NCBI GenBank assembly: GCA_022787145.1
Contig: JALFVM010000189.1
Coordinates: forward strand, 1-44,855
DNA from: Lachnospiraceae bacterium
GTDB taxonomy: Bacteria; Bacillota; Clostridia; Lachnospirales; Lachnospiraceae
DNA length: 44,855 nt
Direction: 5' to 3'
The notes below the pieces were generated by a model that saw only the letters and a list, made by a program, of their open reading frames with translations, was not told the origin of the DNA and searched no databases. How positions within the stretch are numbered: the stretch's first letter is position 1; each line of letters begins with the position of its first letter. The translations under genes and the position numbers were made by a program. Positions 1 to 7,887 of this stretch are shown here, piece by piece.

Positions 1-83
1 TTTTTTTCAGATACTCATGTCTTTTTCTATTTTTTCAGTATACCTTCCATATATTTACTGCGAGGCAACAGACTCGTCTTCTT

Positions 84-476
84 TTATAAAACCTGACAGA
101 ATTCCATTTCCTCTCCGGTCGGGCTTGCAATCTTAAAATATTTCACACCATTTTTCCAGAATGTAGGAATTCCTTCGATTCCATCTGTTGTGATGCGATA
201 GCCCTGCTCCACGCAGAATTTATAGTCAGCCTCAATATCCTGAGAATCAAACGCATAATGGTCAATTTTTCCTGCTGCTGCCTCCGGAATCGGCTCATGC
301 GGCTGGAACATTTCCACAATCACATCCTGGTTCTTCATAAATATTGCATGTACACCGTCCGGTGTGTGGAAATCGCCGATTACCTCAAATCCCAACACAT
401 CTACATACCATTTTGCATCTGCGTCGATGTTATTCGTTGCAATCCCAATGTGTCCATGTTTTCTGTTTTTAATCAT
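84..476 (-). CDS. VOC superfamily protein (glyoxalase/dioxygenase fold)
   Basis: A 130-residue protein with the paired beta-alpha-beta-beta-beta layout of the vicinal oxygen chelate family. It starts HGHIGIATNNID, and the likely metal ligands are H9, E55, H73 and E125, in the places where glyoxalase I-like proteins keep them. Members bind a divalent metal and act on small vicinal-oxygen substrates (lactoylglutathione lyase, epimerases, dioxygenases) or bind drugs. The substrate cannot be told from sequence. It is the last gene of the minus-strand group headed at 4066 and its start overlaps the end of the MoxR gene by 8 bases, so it is probably co-transcribed. No clear terminator is visible in the 83 bases beyond it. 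Confidence 0.8.
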   Translation of the reverse strand: MIKNRKHGHIGIATNNIDADAKWYVDVLGFEVIGDFHTPDGVHAIFMKNQDVIVEMFQPHEPIPEAAAGKIDHYAFDSQDIEADYKFCVEQGYRITTDGIEGIPTFWKNGVKYFKIASPTGEEMEFCQVL

Positions 477-1992
477 TTTTCATTTCCTCCTTGATCGCTT
501 TCTTTAACTGCTCCTCCTGTTTCCGATAAAGAAGTGCTTCACTGTAACAAAAATAAGAGTCACAGCCATGTTCTCCTACAAATTTCATCACACTCTCGTT
601 TCTGGAAAGACCCGAGACGAACAATACCATCTCCTGATCATCCCCGAAACAGTCTTTCACAAAGGAAAACGCACGCTCCAGTTCTTCCTTTAAAGATGCA
701 ACTCTGCTCTTTCGCTCTTTTACTTCTTTTGCAAACAATTGTCTCACTCTTTCAAAACACTGACCGTTGTCTGAGAGATGTTCTTTTTTCAGAATCAGTT
801 CATATTCTTTCAGTCTTGCCAGAATCCACCGTTCTTCCTCGATTTCCTTTTTACTGGCTATCTCGTTTTCGATTTTTACCTTTAGGCCATCCTCACGGAA
901 CGAAATATACGATGCCATTCCCTGTGCACCGCCCTTTTTCTCCATAGAATCTTTGACATACTTCAATGCCGTATGAAGCTGATACAGATGGCTATCCGTC
1001 CGCTCCTGTTTCTCCATGCGCTGTGCCAGACAGGCAAGTACAAGTCCCACTACGGTAAAACGTTCTTCAAAGGAAGACTCCGATGCCATCGCAACACGTT
1101 TTTCATACTCACCGCTATCGATGCTTCCCTCCACGATTTCAGGAATCGCATAATCTTCTCCATACTTACAATATAACTGATAATAGGCAGCAAAATCATC
1201 TGCCACTTCTTCTTTTTGCAGAAACTGCTGTACCAGTTCCTTCGTCACAGGGATATCGAGAGCCTCATAGCTTTTGATTAACTCCGAGAGATCTTCCCAG
1301 CCTCTTGCCGTCACAAAAAATTTGCCGTCCACCGTATTTTCCACAAGATAAAAACGATCCTTTTTGATATTCAGATAAGAGAGAATCGCTCCGTGTACCC
1401 CATGCGCCCAGGCATATTCCATCCACACATCCACATCTACCTCAATGCCAATTTTACGGACACGGTCCAATGTCACAATATCAAATTCCCGCACAGATTT
1501 ATTGTACTCCGGTGGATTTCCCGCAGCCACAATCATCCATCCGTCCGGAACTTTGTGACTTCCGAACATTTTATTTTGCAGGAACTGCAGCATCGTCGGT
1601 GCAAGCGTCTCCGACACACAGTTAATCTCGTCAATAAAAAGAATGCCTTCTTTTTTTCCCGTCTTCTCCATATACTCATAGACAGACGCAATAATCTCAC
1701 TGAGTGTATACTCCGTCACAATGCGCTCTGTGCCCTGATACGTCCTCGTCTCAATATGAGGAAGTCCAATGGCACTCTGCCTTGTATGGTGCGTAATCGT
1801 ATAGGAGACCAGTCCCACCCGGCTTTCTCTCGCCGCCTGCTCCATAATCGCAGTCTTTCCGATTCCCGGCGGGCCCATCAGAAGAATCGGTCTTTGCCGA
1901 ACCAGAGGGTAAAGATAATTTCCGGCTTCATCTTTCCTGTGATACGCGCGCAGTGTATTGCAGATCTCCTGTTTTGCTTCTTTGACATTCAT
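469..1992 (-). CDS. MoxR-type AAA+ ATPase
   Basis: A 507-residue AAA+ ATPase. Walker A GPPGIGKT is at residues 40-47, Walker B ILFIDE at 117-122 and a sensor-1 stretch AAGNPPEYN at about 156-164, the arrangement of MoxR/AAA_5 proteins. The C-terminal 250 residues are helical and charged and were not recognised. The ATG at 1992 is preferred over the upstream one because AGGAG lies 8 bases before it. MoxR ATPases usually work with a von Willebrand A-domain partner as chaperones or in metal insertion. The next gene upstream (2092-3393) encodes such a partner, 99 bases away. The client is unknown. Confidence 0.85.
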   Translation of the reverse strand: MNVKEAKQEICNTLRAYHRKDEAGNYLYPLVRQRPILLMGPPGIGKTAIMEQAARESRVGLVSYTITHHTRQSAIGLPHIETRTYQGTERIVTEYTLSEIIASVYEYMEKTGKKEGILFIDEINCVSETLAPTMLQFLQNKMFGSHKVPDGWMIVAAGNPPEYNKSVREFDIVTLDRVRKIGIEVDVDVWMEYAWAHGVHGAILSYLNIKKDRFYLVENTVDGKFFVTARGWEDLSELIKSYEALDIPVTKELVQQFLQKEEVADDFAAYYQLYCKYGEDYAIPEIVEGSIDSGEYEKRVAMASESSFEERFTVVGLVLACLAQRMEKQERTDSHLYQLHTALKYVKDSMEKKGGAQGMASYISFREDGLKVKIENEIASKKEIEEERWILARLKEYELILKKEHLSDNGQCFERVRQLFAKEVKERKSRVASLKEELERAFSFVKDCFGDDQEMVLFVSGLSRNESVMKFVGEHGCDSYFCYSEALLYRKQEEQLKKAIKEEMKND

Positions 1993-2091
1993 CTCGTTTT
2001 CTCCTGTATCTTCTCTTTTCAAACATATCTGTTTATCGCAGTTCACCTGCCAAACAGCTGTCTTCAGACATCATTTCAAACATCCAGTGTG

Positions 2092-3393
2092 CTAAGGAAT
2101 TAACAGCTTTGTCGCCCAGTGTGGCACCAGATCCATCTTATCTGTTTTCTTCAGAAAAACAAAAGCTGTCTCATAATCTGGTTTTTCCTGCGGATAAAGG
2201 CCGTCCCCATCCGTAAAATAAATCAAAGCTTTCAGTCTCTTGATTTCCTTCGCCTTTTTCTGTTCTTCAATATATTGAAACACCGGACAGAAATCGGTGC
2301 CGCCACGCCCCTGAATGGTGATTCCTTTGCTGTATTCTTTCCATTCCTCTTCCGAATGAATGATTGCAACATCCTGAATAAAGCTGTCACACTGAATGAT
2401 GTAAACCTTCATCTTACGAAAAAAATTCTCACGCTGACTGAGGATTTCATACGTCTCAGCCAGAAACTGCTGTACCACTTCCTTAGAGCAGGAACTGGAC
2501 GTATCAATCGCAATCACCAGTTCTTCCAGACGATTCACTTCTTTGTATTCCAGAGGCTCAATCAGAGGCATATTTCCGTAATGCTCCATTCCATAGCAAT
2601 AAAAGACATAATCAAAGCTTTCTGTATCGAGCTCCACCTCTTCTCTCGGCACAGAGAACTGCTTCAAAAATCGCCGATAATCGTAACGGCTTTTCGGAAT
2701 CTCATCAACAGCCTCCTGATCCGTTCCTTTTCGTGTACCTCTCCGGCGGCTCTGCACATTCTTATTTCTTCCTGTATAGGACAACACTTTTTCCCATTTT
2801 TTCCGCAGTCCGGCTCTATGTTCCTCCTGCGTCACTGCATCCCAGAGACTGTGATCATCAAACAGAAAGGCGGCTTCCAGTTCTTCTTGAGTAAAAGAAA
2901 AAGCGTTCGTCTCCAGCATTTTATAAATCTCCTGCGCGGCCAGACTCCGGTCACCGAGAATTCGAAACACCTGCTCTCTTACCGGATTTTCCGGTAAACA
3001 AAGAGCTGACAAATGCTCTTTTTCTATAATCTGCTCCACTGCAATGTCGCAGGCCAGATTCCATTTTTGTCTGTCCAGATCTTTTTCCAAAAAAAGATGC
3101 AGATAAAGGCAATGAAGAAGCATATGCAGATACCCCCTCCGCACAGACGAAGCATTCTGCACATACTGTTTCATCAAAAATGATACATTGTAATAAAAGA
3201 AATTCCCGTCTGTTCCCATCGCATAAACCTGCGGATCTGCCTCATAGGAAACGCTGGCAAACGCACCATCCAGATAAGGGAAATAACTGTACAGCTCATT
3301 GCGGCAATTCGCCAAAATCTGCTGACACAACTGTGTGCGGTACTGTGTCTGATTACAATTCAAATTCCTGTTCTTCATATCCATATTTTTCAT
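2092..3393 (-). CDS. VWA-like / DUF2201 family protein, partner of the MoxR ATPase
   Basis: A 433-residue protein with two recognisable parts. The N-terminal half has a His-rich helix (H90, H94, H99) in the place of the degenerate metallopeptidase-like helix of DUF2201 proteins. The C-terminal third is a VWA-like domain whose MIDAS motif DTSSS lies at 297-301, followed by a later GGTDF stretch. Such proteins are commonly encoded beside MoxR ATPases, as here. The reading frame overlaps the upstream small gene by 41 bases. Starts at 3393, 3384 and 3378 are all possible and none has a strong ribosome-binding site, so the exact N terminus is uncertain. It probably acts in the cytoplasm, as no signal peptide is seen. 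Confidence 0.8.
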   Translation of the reverse strand: MKNMDMKNRNLNCNQTQYRTQLCQQILANCRNELYSYFPYLDGAFASVSYEADPQVYAMGTDGNFFYYNVSFLMKQYVQNASSVRRGYLHMLLHCLYLHLFLEKDLDRQKWNLACDIAVEQIIEKEHLSALCLPENPVREQVFRILGDRSLAAQEIYKMLETNAFSFTQEELEAAFLFDDHSLWDAVTQEEHRAGLRKKWEKVLSYTGRNKNVQSRRRGTRKGTDQEAVDEIPKSRYDYRRFLKQFSVPREEVELDTESFDYVFYCYGMEHYGNMPLIEPLEYKEVNRLEELVIAIDTSSSCSKEVVQQFLAETYEILSQRENFFRKMKVYIIQCDSFIQDVAIIHSEEEWKEYSKGITIQGRGGTDFCPVFQYIEEQKKAKEIKRLKALIYFTDGDGLYPQEKPDYETAFVFLKKTDKMDLVPHWATKLLIP

Positions 3394-3703
3394 TTTTCAA
3401 GTGAAGAAGCCACACAAGCGAAGCCGTCTTTGAGCGCTCGCGTGCCATTTTAATAAACCCCTCCAGCTGTTCTTTGCCAAACCATCCAAATTTCTCCAGT
3501 ATCTCTATTTTTTCCACAGCCTCTTCTTCGATAAGCTGTTCCACCGCCGGACGAATCCGTCGTTTCAGATAAGCCCCATAAGCCTCCTTTTGGCGGTCAT
3601 TCACACCAATCTCTCTGAAAAATCCGTCTAATGCTGCCGCCAGCTTCTTCGGCTGCTGCTTTGTCTCGGAAAAGATTTGAAACAACTCCTCACCAGAATA
3701 CAA
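3353..3703 (-). CDS. Small helical protein of the MoxR-VWA cluster, unknown function
   Basis: A 116-residue protein, predicted mostly helical and rich in Glu, Lys and Arg. I do not recognise a family with certainty. The C-terminal half (roughly 55-105) reads like two amphipathic helical repeats, loosely resembling ankyrin-like helical repeats. It starts at a TTG codon with a G-rich ribosome-binding site overlapping the TAG stop of the preceding gene, which indicates translational coupling. Its 3' end overlaps the VWA gene by 41 bases. The tight packing with MoxR and VWA genes suggests an accessory or adaptor role, which is inference only. Confidence 0.6.
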   Translation of the reverse strand: MYSGEELFQIFSETKQQPKKLAAALDGFFREIGVNDRQKEAYGAYLKRRIRPAVEQLIEEEAVEKIEILEKFGWFGKEQLEGFIKMARERSKTASLVWLLHLKNEKYGYEEQEFEL

Positions 3704-3715
3704 AATCGCACCCCC

Positions 3716-4066
3716 CTATCCTACTGTGATTTTTGCGCTTTCTATCTGTAAATTATTATTATTCATAAAAAATTCTTTATCTTTATAATAAATGATCAAT
3801 CTGTTCCGGCAGATTGTCACACACATGCCTCTGGAAAATTCTTCGAATACGTACTCTTTAAAATTCTGGAATTCCTGTTCATCATCCAGAAAAGAATTGC
3901 GAAAATAAGGTGTATCCACATCCAGGACCGTCGAATATATTTTAATCTCTTTCAACTCCAAATGGAGTGTCTGCAGACCAACCGCTGCGCTCTGTACATC
4001 TCCTATGATAATATCTCCATCCTGTGCATACATTGTATACGTGTTATTATCAAGATACGCTTCCAT
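3716..4066 (-). CDS. Hypothetical protein, first gene of the MoxR-VWA cluster
   Basis: A 116-residue protein of unrecognised family, acidic and apparently mixed alpha/beta, with no signal peptide or membrane segment. It begins MEAYLDNNTYTMYAQDGD and has a GGGGAG ribosome-binding site just before the ATG. It heads the minus-strand run that continues into the helical protein, the VWA protein, MoxR and VOC genes. An extended -10 promoter lies about 60 bases upstream. The position suggests a role linked to the MoxR-VWA pair, but nothing in the protein itself shows it. Confidence 0.6.
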   Translation of the reverse strand: MEAYLDNNTYTMYAQDGDIIIGDVQSAAVGLQTLHLELKEIKIYSTVLDVDTPYFRNSFLDDEQEFQNFKEYVFEEFSRGMCVTICRNRLIIYYKDKEFFMNNNNLQIESAKITVG

Positions 4067-4119
4067 AACTCTCCCCTATACTTTAATTACTATGACGGCA
4101 GTCTGCTCCTGCCTTACTG

Positions 4120-4134
4120 TTTAGTATATCATAC
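4120..4134 (-). promoter_or_regulatory. Probable extended -10 promoter of the MoxR-VWA cluster
   Basis: Reading the minus strand, TATACT is preceded by TG one base upstream, an extended -10 element. No good -35 is present 17 bases further up. It lies about 60 bases before the ATG at 4066 and is the best promoter candidate for the five-gene group. Confidence 0.45.
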
Positions 4135-4225
4135 TTACTTTTGTGTTTATAGTTTTTCTGTTAAATTCTTCTTCTATCTTTTTTCGTTTTTCCTATATTT
4201 TCGTAACATTTTTTTAATATTTTTC

Positions 4226-4254
4226 TTGATTATTACAAAATTATTTGCTAATAT
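4226..4254 (+). promoter_or_regulatory. Promoter of the M15 peptidase gene
   Basis: TTGATT at 4226-4231 and TAATAT at 4249-4254 are separated by 17 bases, a good sigma-A pair. The predicted start of transcription (about 4261) falls almost on the GGGAGG ribosome-binding site, so the untranslated leader is very short. Confidence 0.6.
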
Positions 4255-4278
4255 GGGACTCGGGAGGTTTTTAAGGAA

Positions 4279-5133
4279 ATGAAAAGAATGGTAAAAAGAA
4301 AAAATAATAAAAAGAAACTGTTTTTGTTACTGACATCACTTCTACTTTTATTTGGATGCTGTGCTACCGTACAGGCAGCTCCTTCTGGAAAACCAAAAAT
4401 CACAAAAGTTCTGACTACAACTACAAATTCTCAACGCATTCACTGGACAAAAGTAAACGGTGCTACCGGATACATCGTCGCATATAAAACACCTGGTTCA
4501 AAATACATCAAAGCAGCTACCGTTACAGGCGGAAGCAAAACATATGCATATGCTACAAATCGTCTTCCAAATTCCACTTACACATATCGTGTAAAACCAA
4601 TCGGCGGAAAATGGTCTGGAGCATACACAACAACTTTAAACAAAGAAATCGCTGTATATGGCCGCGAAGTTCCATATGAAGCTTACGGTCGTTTCTATAC
4701 ATCTGCCTCTGCGGCAAAAGCGCATCTGACGACAATTACCGTAAAAACATGGGACTTTGTAAATGGAAAAAGCGGTGCCATGTATACAAGAAGCTGGAGT
4801 CTGACGATACACAAAAATCTGGCAACCACAGTAAAGAAAATTTTCAATGAATTATATAAAATCAAGTTTCCAATCCACGAATTAGGCGGATGGAGATGGG
4901 AAAGCAGCCGTTCTGAGCACAGAGACGGTACTGCCATCGACATCAACTGGACAGAAAATCCTTATGTTGTAAACGGAAAAATTCTGGTAGGTTCCTACTA
5001 TCGCCCGGGCAAAGATCCTTATTCCATTCCGACCAACGGAAAGGTTGTAAAAATCTTTGAAAAATACGGATTTTCTCAGGGATTATGGAGAAACAGCCAG
5101 GATTACATGCATTTTTCCTACTTCGGAACCTGA
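4279..5133 (+). CDS. Exported M15-family peptidase (D-Ala-D-Ala carboxypeptidase-like) with Fn3-like domain
   Basis: A 284-residue secreted protein. A basic N terminus and hydrophobic stretch (13-26) are followed by LFGCC and VQA-A, so it is either a lipoprotein anchored at Cys27 or a protein cleaved near residue 33. Residues 37-122 resemble a fibronectin type III domain. The C-terminal part is an M15 (VanY-type) zinc peptidase: H214 and D221 in SEHRDGTAID, and H278 in MHF, are the predicted zinc ligands. Relatives trim the terminal D-Ala from peptidoglycan stem peptides or cut cell-wall cross-links. It stands alone with its own promoter and a terminator just downstream. Confidence 0.85.
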   Translation: MKRMVKRKNNKKKLFLLLTSLLLLFGCCATVQAAPSGKPKITKVLTTTTNSQRIHWTKVNGATGYIVAYKTPGSKYIKAATVTGGSKTYAYATNRLPNSTYTYRVKPIGGKWSGAYTTTLNKEIAVYGREVPYEAYGRFYTSASAAKAHLTTITVKTWDFVNGKSGAMYTRSWSLTIHKNLATTVKKIFNELYKIKFPIHELGGWRWESSRSEHRDGTAIDINWTENPYVVNGKILVGSYYRPGKDPYSIPTNGKVVKIFEKYGFSQGLWRNSQDYMHFSYFGT

Positions 5134-5144
5134 TAAGATAAAAT

Positions 5145-5194
5145 AAAAAACTCATAAGAGTCAGTTTTTCCTGATTCCTATGAGTTTTCTTTTG
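5145..5194. terminator. Bidirectional terminator
   Basis: Arms 5147-5156 and 5179-5188 pair perfectly (AAAACTCATA with TATGAGTTTT). The inner eight bases on each side also pair with G-U allowance around a six-base loop. A-rich sequence on the left and T-rich on the right let it serve both the M15 gene (plus) and the flavin reductase gene (minus). Confidence 0.8.
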
Positions 5195-5197
5195 TCC

Positions 5198-5704
5198 TTA
5201 TTTCTCGTATGCTTTCACGATCTCAGCCATGTACATCGTATGATAGTCCTTATTTGGATACCATTTCTCAATCTCTTCCGTTCCGATGAAGCATTCCTCT
5301 TTCATCTCCTGTGCATACAGTTTTTTGCACACCAGAACGAGTTTTGCCTCCTCAAAAGTCGGCTGTCCGTCGATTTCTGTCACGTGAAGATCGGTCTTGT
5401 CAATCTTATCCGGCTCATCTTTACCGGAAACACTTCCCAGATAACCCAGTGCTTTTTTGTGCTCACCGCCAAAGAAGCTGAGTGTGAAATATTCACCATT
5501 GTCCACAAAAGTCTTTGTATAACGCTGCGGACGGATGTATGCTGTAGCAACAGTCTTTCCCCACATAATGCCTACTCCTCCCCAGGAAGCAGTCATCGTA
5601 TTTACCTGGTCATCTTTTTTTGCAGTAACCAGCATCCACTCATCACCGATCATCACAAATGGATTTTTCTGCAGTTCTTTTACATTGATTTCCTGAAAAC
5701 TCAT
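5198..5704 (-). CDS. Flavin reductase-like domain protein
   Basis: A 168-residue protein of the flavin reductase-like (FMN-binding split barrel) family. The stretch VNTMTASWGGVGIMWGK (about 33-49) matches the flavin-binding region, followed by a YTK.F...G.F.LSFF pattern typical of the family. These proteins bind FMN and reduce flavins or couple with oxygenases; the partner is not apparent. The ATG at 5704 is preferred over the upstream codon at 5722 because AAGGAGG sits 7 bases before it. A terminator-like hairpin lies between it and aspS, so it may be read only through leaky termination or from an unseen promoter. Confidence 0.8.
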   Translation of the reverse strand: MSFQEINVKELQKNPFVMIGDEWMLVTAKKDDQVNTMTASWGGVGIMWGKTVATAYIRPQRYTKTFVDNGEYFTLSFFGGEHKKALGYLGSVSGKDEPDKIDKTDLHVTEIDGQPTFEEAKLVLVCKKLYAQEMKEECFIGTEEIEKWYPNKDYHTMYMAEIVKAYEK

Positions 5705-5720
5705 GTTCAATCCTCCTTGC

Positions 5721-5750
5721 AAAAGACTGCTGCAAAAAGCTGCAGCAGTC
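5721..5750 (-). terminator. Hairpin terminator after aspS
   Basis: Ten-base arms GACTGCTGCA (5725-5734) and TGCAGCAGTC (5741-5750) pair perfectly with a six-base loop. On the minus strand the hairpin is followed by only four Ts, then directly by the ribosome-binding site of the flavin reductase gene. Confidence 0.6.
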
Positions 5751-5781
5751 GTATCATTCTTACTATCTTATTATTGTATGC

Positions 5782-7533
5782 TTACTGTCTTACTTTGATG
5801 TGTACTTCACGAAGCTGCATTTCTGTCACTTCATTCGGAGCACCGCACATCAGATCCTGTGCATTTCCGTTCATCGGGAATGGAATGACCTCACGGATGT
5901 TTTCCTCATTGCGAAGCAGCATAATCATACGGTCTACACCAGGAGCCATTCCTGCGTGAGGCGGAGCACCATACTGGAATGCATTGTACAGGGCACCAAA
6001 TTTGTTCTGAAGGTCTTCCTCTGTATATCCGGCAATCTCAAAGGCTTTTACCATGATCTCCATATCGTGGTTACGAACTGCACCGGAGGACAGCTCTACA
6101 CCGTTGCAGACAATGTCATACTGGTAAGCCAGAATGTCTTCCGGTTTCTTCGTATTCAGTGCCTCTAAGCCACCCTGCGGCATAGAGAATGGATTGTGTG
6201 TAAAGATGTATTTCTTCTCCTCCTTGTCGTACTCATACATCGGGAAGTCATTGACAAAGCAGAAACGGTATGCATTTTTCTCATACAGATCCAAACGTTT
6301 GCCCAGCTCATTACGAAGCTGACCTGCATATAAAGCAGCATGCTCCTCTTTATCTGCGATGAAGAAGATAGTATCTCCCACTTCCAGACCGGCAATCTGG
6401 GCGATTTCACCCTTCATTTCTTCCGGAATGAACTTGTCGATTGGTCCCTTGTAGGACATATCCTCTTTTACTTCCAGATAACCAAGTCCGCCCATACCGA
6501 TGGACTGTGCAAATTTCAGGAGTTTCTCATGGAAACCTTTGGACATATTTGCATGAACCTTGATGGCACGTACGGTCTTTCCGTGGAATGGCTTAAAGGT
6601 ACATCTCTGGAAGAAATCTGTCACGTCTACAATACGAAGCGGGTTTCTCAGGTCCGGTTTGTCGGAACCAAACTCCAGCATTGCCTGTTTGTAGCTGATA
6701 ACCGGATATGGAGCAGCCGTTACAGCAGCACCTTCCGGAGCAAATTTCTCAAAGGTAGCCGTCAGCACTTCCTCGCCTGCACGGAAGACGTCTTCCTGTG
6801 TCGCAAAGCTCATCTCAAAGTCAAGCTGATAGAACTCACCCGGAGAGCGGTCTGCACGTGCATCCTCATCACGGAAGCATGGTGCAATCTGGAAATATTT
6901 GTCGAATCCAGATACCATCAGAAGCTGTTTGTACTGCTGCGGAGCCTGTGGCAGCGCATAAAACTTGCCTTTGTATTTTCTGGAAGGTACGATATAATCT
7001 CTTGCGCCCTCCGGAGAAGAAGCACAAAGAATCGGAGTCTGAATCTCCAAAAATCCCATCTCTGTCATTTTCTGTCTCAGAAAGCTGATGACATTGGAAC
7101 GGAAAATCATGTTGTCGCGTACTTTTGTGTTACGAAGATCCAGATATCTGTATTTCAGACGCAGATCCTCACGAATTTCTTTGGAAGTTGTAATGTCAAA
7201 AGGAAGTGTCTTGTAGACTTTTCCCAAAATATCTACGGAATGTGCTTCCAGCTCGATGGTTCCTGTCGGAATCTTCGGGTTATAGGTCTCCTCATCACGA
7301 TGCTGAATCACACCCTCGATGGAAATACAGTCTTCTTTGTTGATGCCGTCCAGAAGGCTTGTGTCACGCATAACTACCTGAAGGATGCCGTACATATCTC
7401 TCAGGTCGATGAAAGATACACCACCGTGGTCACGGATGTTTTCTACCCATCCGGCTACACGAATCTCAGCATCCACATCTGCTTCACTGATCTGGTTCAG
7501 TGTTCTGTTGCGGTAAATGTTTGATGTGTTCAT
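5782..7533 (-). CDS. aspS: Aspartyl-tRNA synthetase, probably non-discriminating (Asp/Asn)
   Basis: A 583-residue bacterial-type class IIb aminoacyl-tRNA synthetase. It has an N-terminal anticodon-binding OB fold (about 1-105), motif 2 around 219-242 (FRDEDARADR), an inserted GAD domain (about 290-420) and motif 3 GVDRMIMLL at 532-540. It charges tRNA-Asp with aspartate in the cytoplasm. In the anticodon-binding domain the sequence RDHGG (34-38) has His36 where E. coli has Leu in RDLGS. This His is known from non-discriminating enzymes such as that of Pseudomonas aeruginosa, which also charge tRNA-Asn for the GatCAB amidotransferase. Expression is probably controlled by the T-box leader upstream. 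Confidence 0.95.
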   Translation of the reverse strand: MNTSNIYRNRTLNQISEADVDAEIRVAGWVENIRDHGGVSFIDLRDMYGILQVVMRDTSLLDGINKEDCISIEGVIQHRDEETYNPKIPTGTIELEAHSVDILGKVYKTLPFDITTSKEIREDLRLKYRYLDLRNTKVRDNMIFRSNVISFLRQKMTEMGFLEIQTPILCASSPEGARDYIVPSRKYKGKFYALPQAPQQYKQLLMVSGFDKYFQIAPCFRDEDARADRSPGEFYQLDFEMSFATQEDVFRAGEEVLTATFEKFAPEGAAVTAAPYPVISYKQAMLEFGSDKPDLRNPLRIVDVTDFFQRCTFKPFHGKTVRAIKVHANMSKGFHEKLLKFAQSIGMGGLGYLEVKEDMSYKGPIDKFIPEEMKGEIAQIAGLEVGDTIFFIADKEEHAALYAGQLRNELGKRLDLYEKNAYRFCFVNDFPMYEYDKEEKKYIFTHNPFSMPQGGLEALNTKKPEDILAYQYDIVCNGVELSSGAVRNHDMEIMVKAFEIAGYTEEDLQNKFGALYNAFQYGAPPHAGMAPGVDRMIMLLRNEENIREVIPFPMNGNAQDLMCGAPNEVTEMQLREVHIKVRQ

Positions 7534-7589
7534 AATTTCCTCCTTATTTTTTCTCTGATTATCATTCCTGGGATACAGTTTTTATAAAA

Positions 7590-7852
7590 TAAAAAAACTG
7601 TTCATCCCAAACTTTTGTTCAGGACGAACAGTACATATGTCCGCGGTACCACCTGAATTACTGCATACGCAGTCACTCATTGCAGTTGTCGCACTGCCTG
7701 CGGCGCACCTACTGATATTCTTCCCTATAAAGAATACGTTCAGATTGCGGCTGCTGAAGTGTTATTCACGCAAATTCACTTTATGAAGCTTGCACCATCC
7801 TCCACTCGCTGAAAACGATAATCTGCGCTACTTGTCTTCGTCATCGCCTTTG
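7590..7852 (-). promoter_or_regulatory. T-box riboswitch leader of aspS
   Basis: The minus strand carries the T-box sequence CAGGTGGTACCGCGG (complement of 7641-7655), followed by a terminator hairpin: ACTGTTC at 7597-7603 pairs with GAACAGT at 7626-7632, and seven Us follow. Upstream is the stem I signature: an AGTA bulge (7829-7832), AGCGAG...GGATGGTG in the distal loop region, and a closing helix CAGATT/AATCTG (7820-7825 with 7741-7746). Uncharged tRNA is expected to stabilise the antiterminator. The specifier region after the helix reads GAACGTATTC and has no GAC or GAT; AAC (7738-7740) is the only Asp/Asn-type codon. Codon assignment needs a structural alignment. Confidence 0.9.
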
Positions 7853-7858
7853 GACAGA

Positions 7859-7887
7859 ATTATATAATATTCAAAAATTGTTGTCAA
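7859..7887 (-). promoter_or_regulatory. Consensus sigma-A promoter of the aspS T-box
   Basis: On the minus strand TTGACA (7882-7887) and TATAAT (7859-7864) are separated by exactly 17 bases: both hexamers and the spacing match the consensus. The TGA stop codon of trmO (7884-7886) lies inside the -35 hexamer. Predicted transcription start is about 7852, at the beginning of the T-box RNA. Confidence 0.85.

Noticed and set aside
6340-7524. 394-codon plus-strand open frame opposite aspS
   Set aside because: It is antisense to the well-supported aspS, has no family resemblance and no ribosome-binding site; a shadow of the codon bias of aspS.
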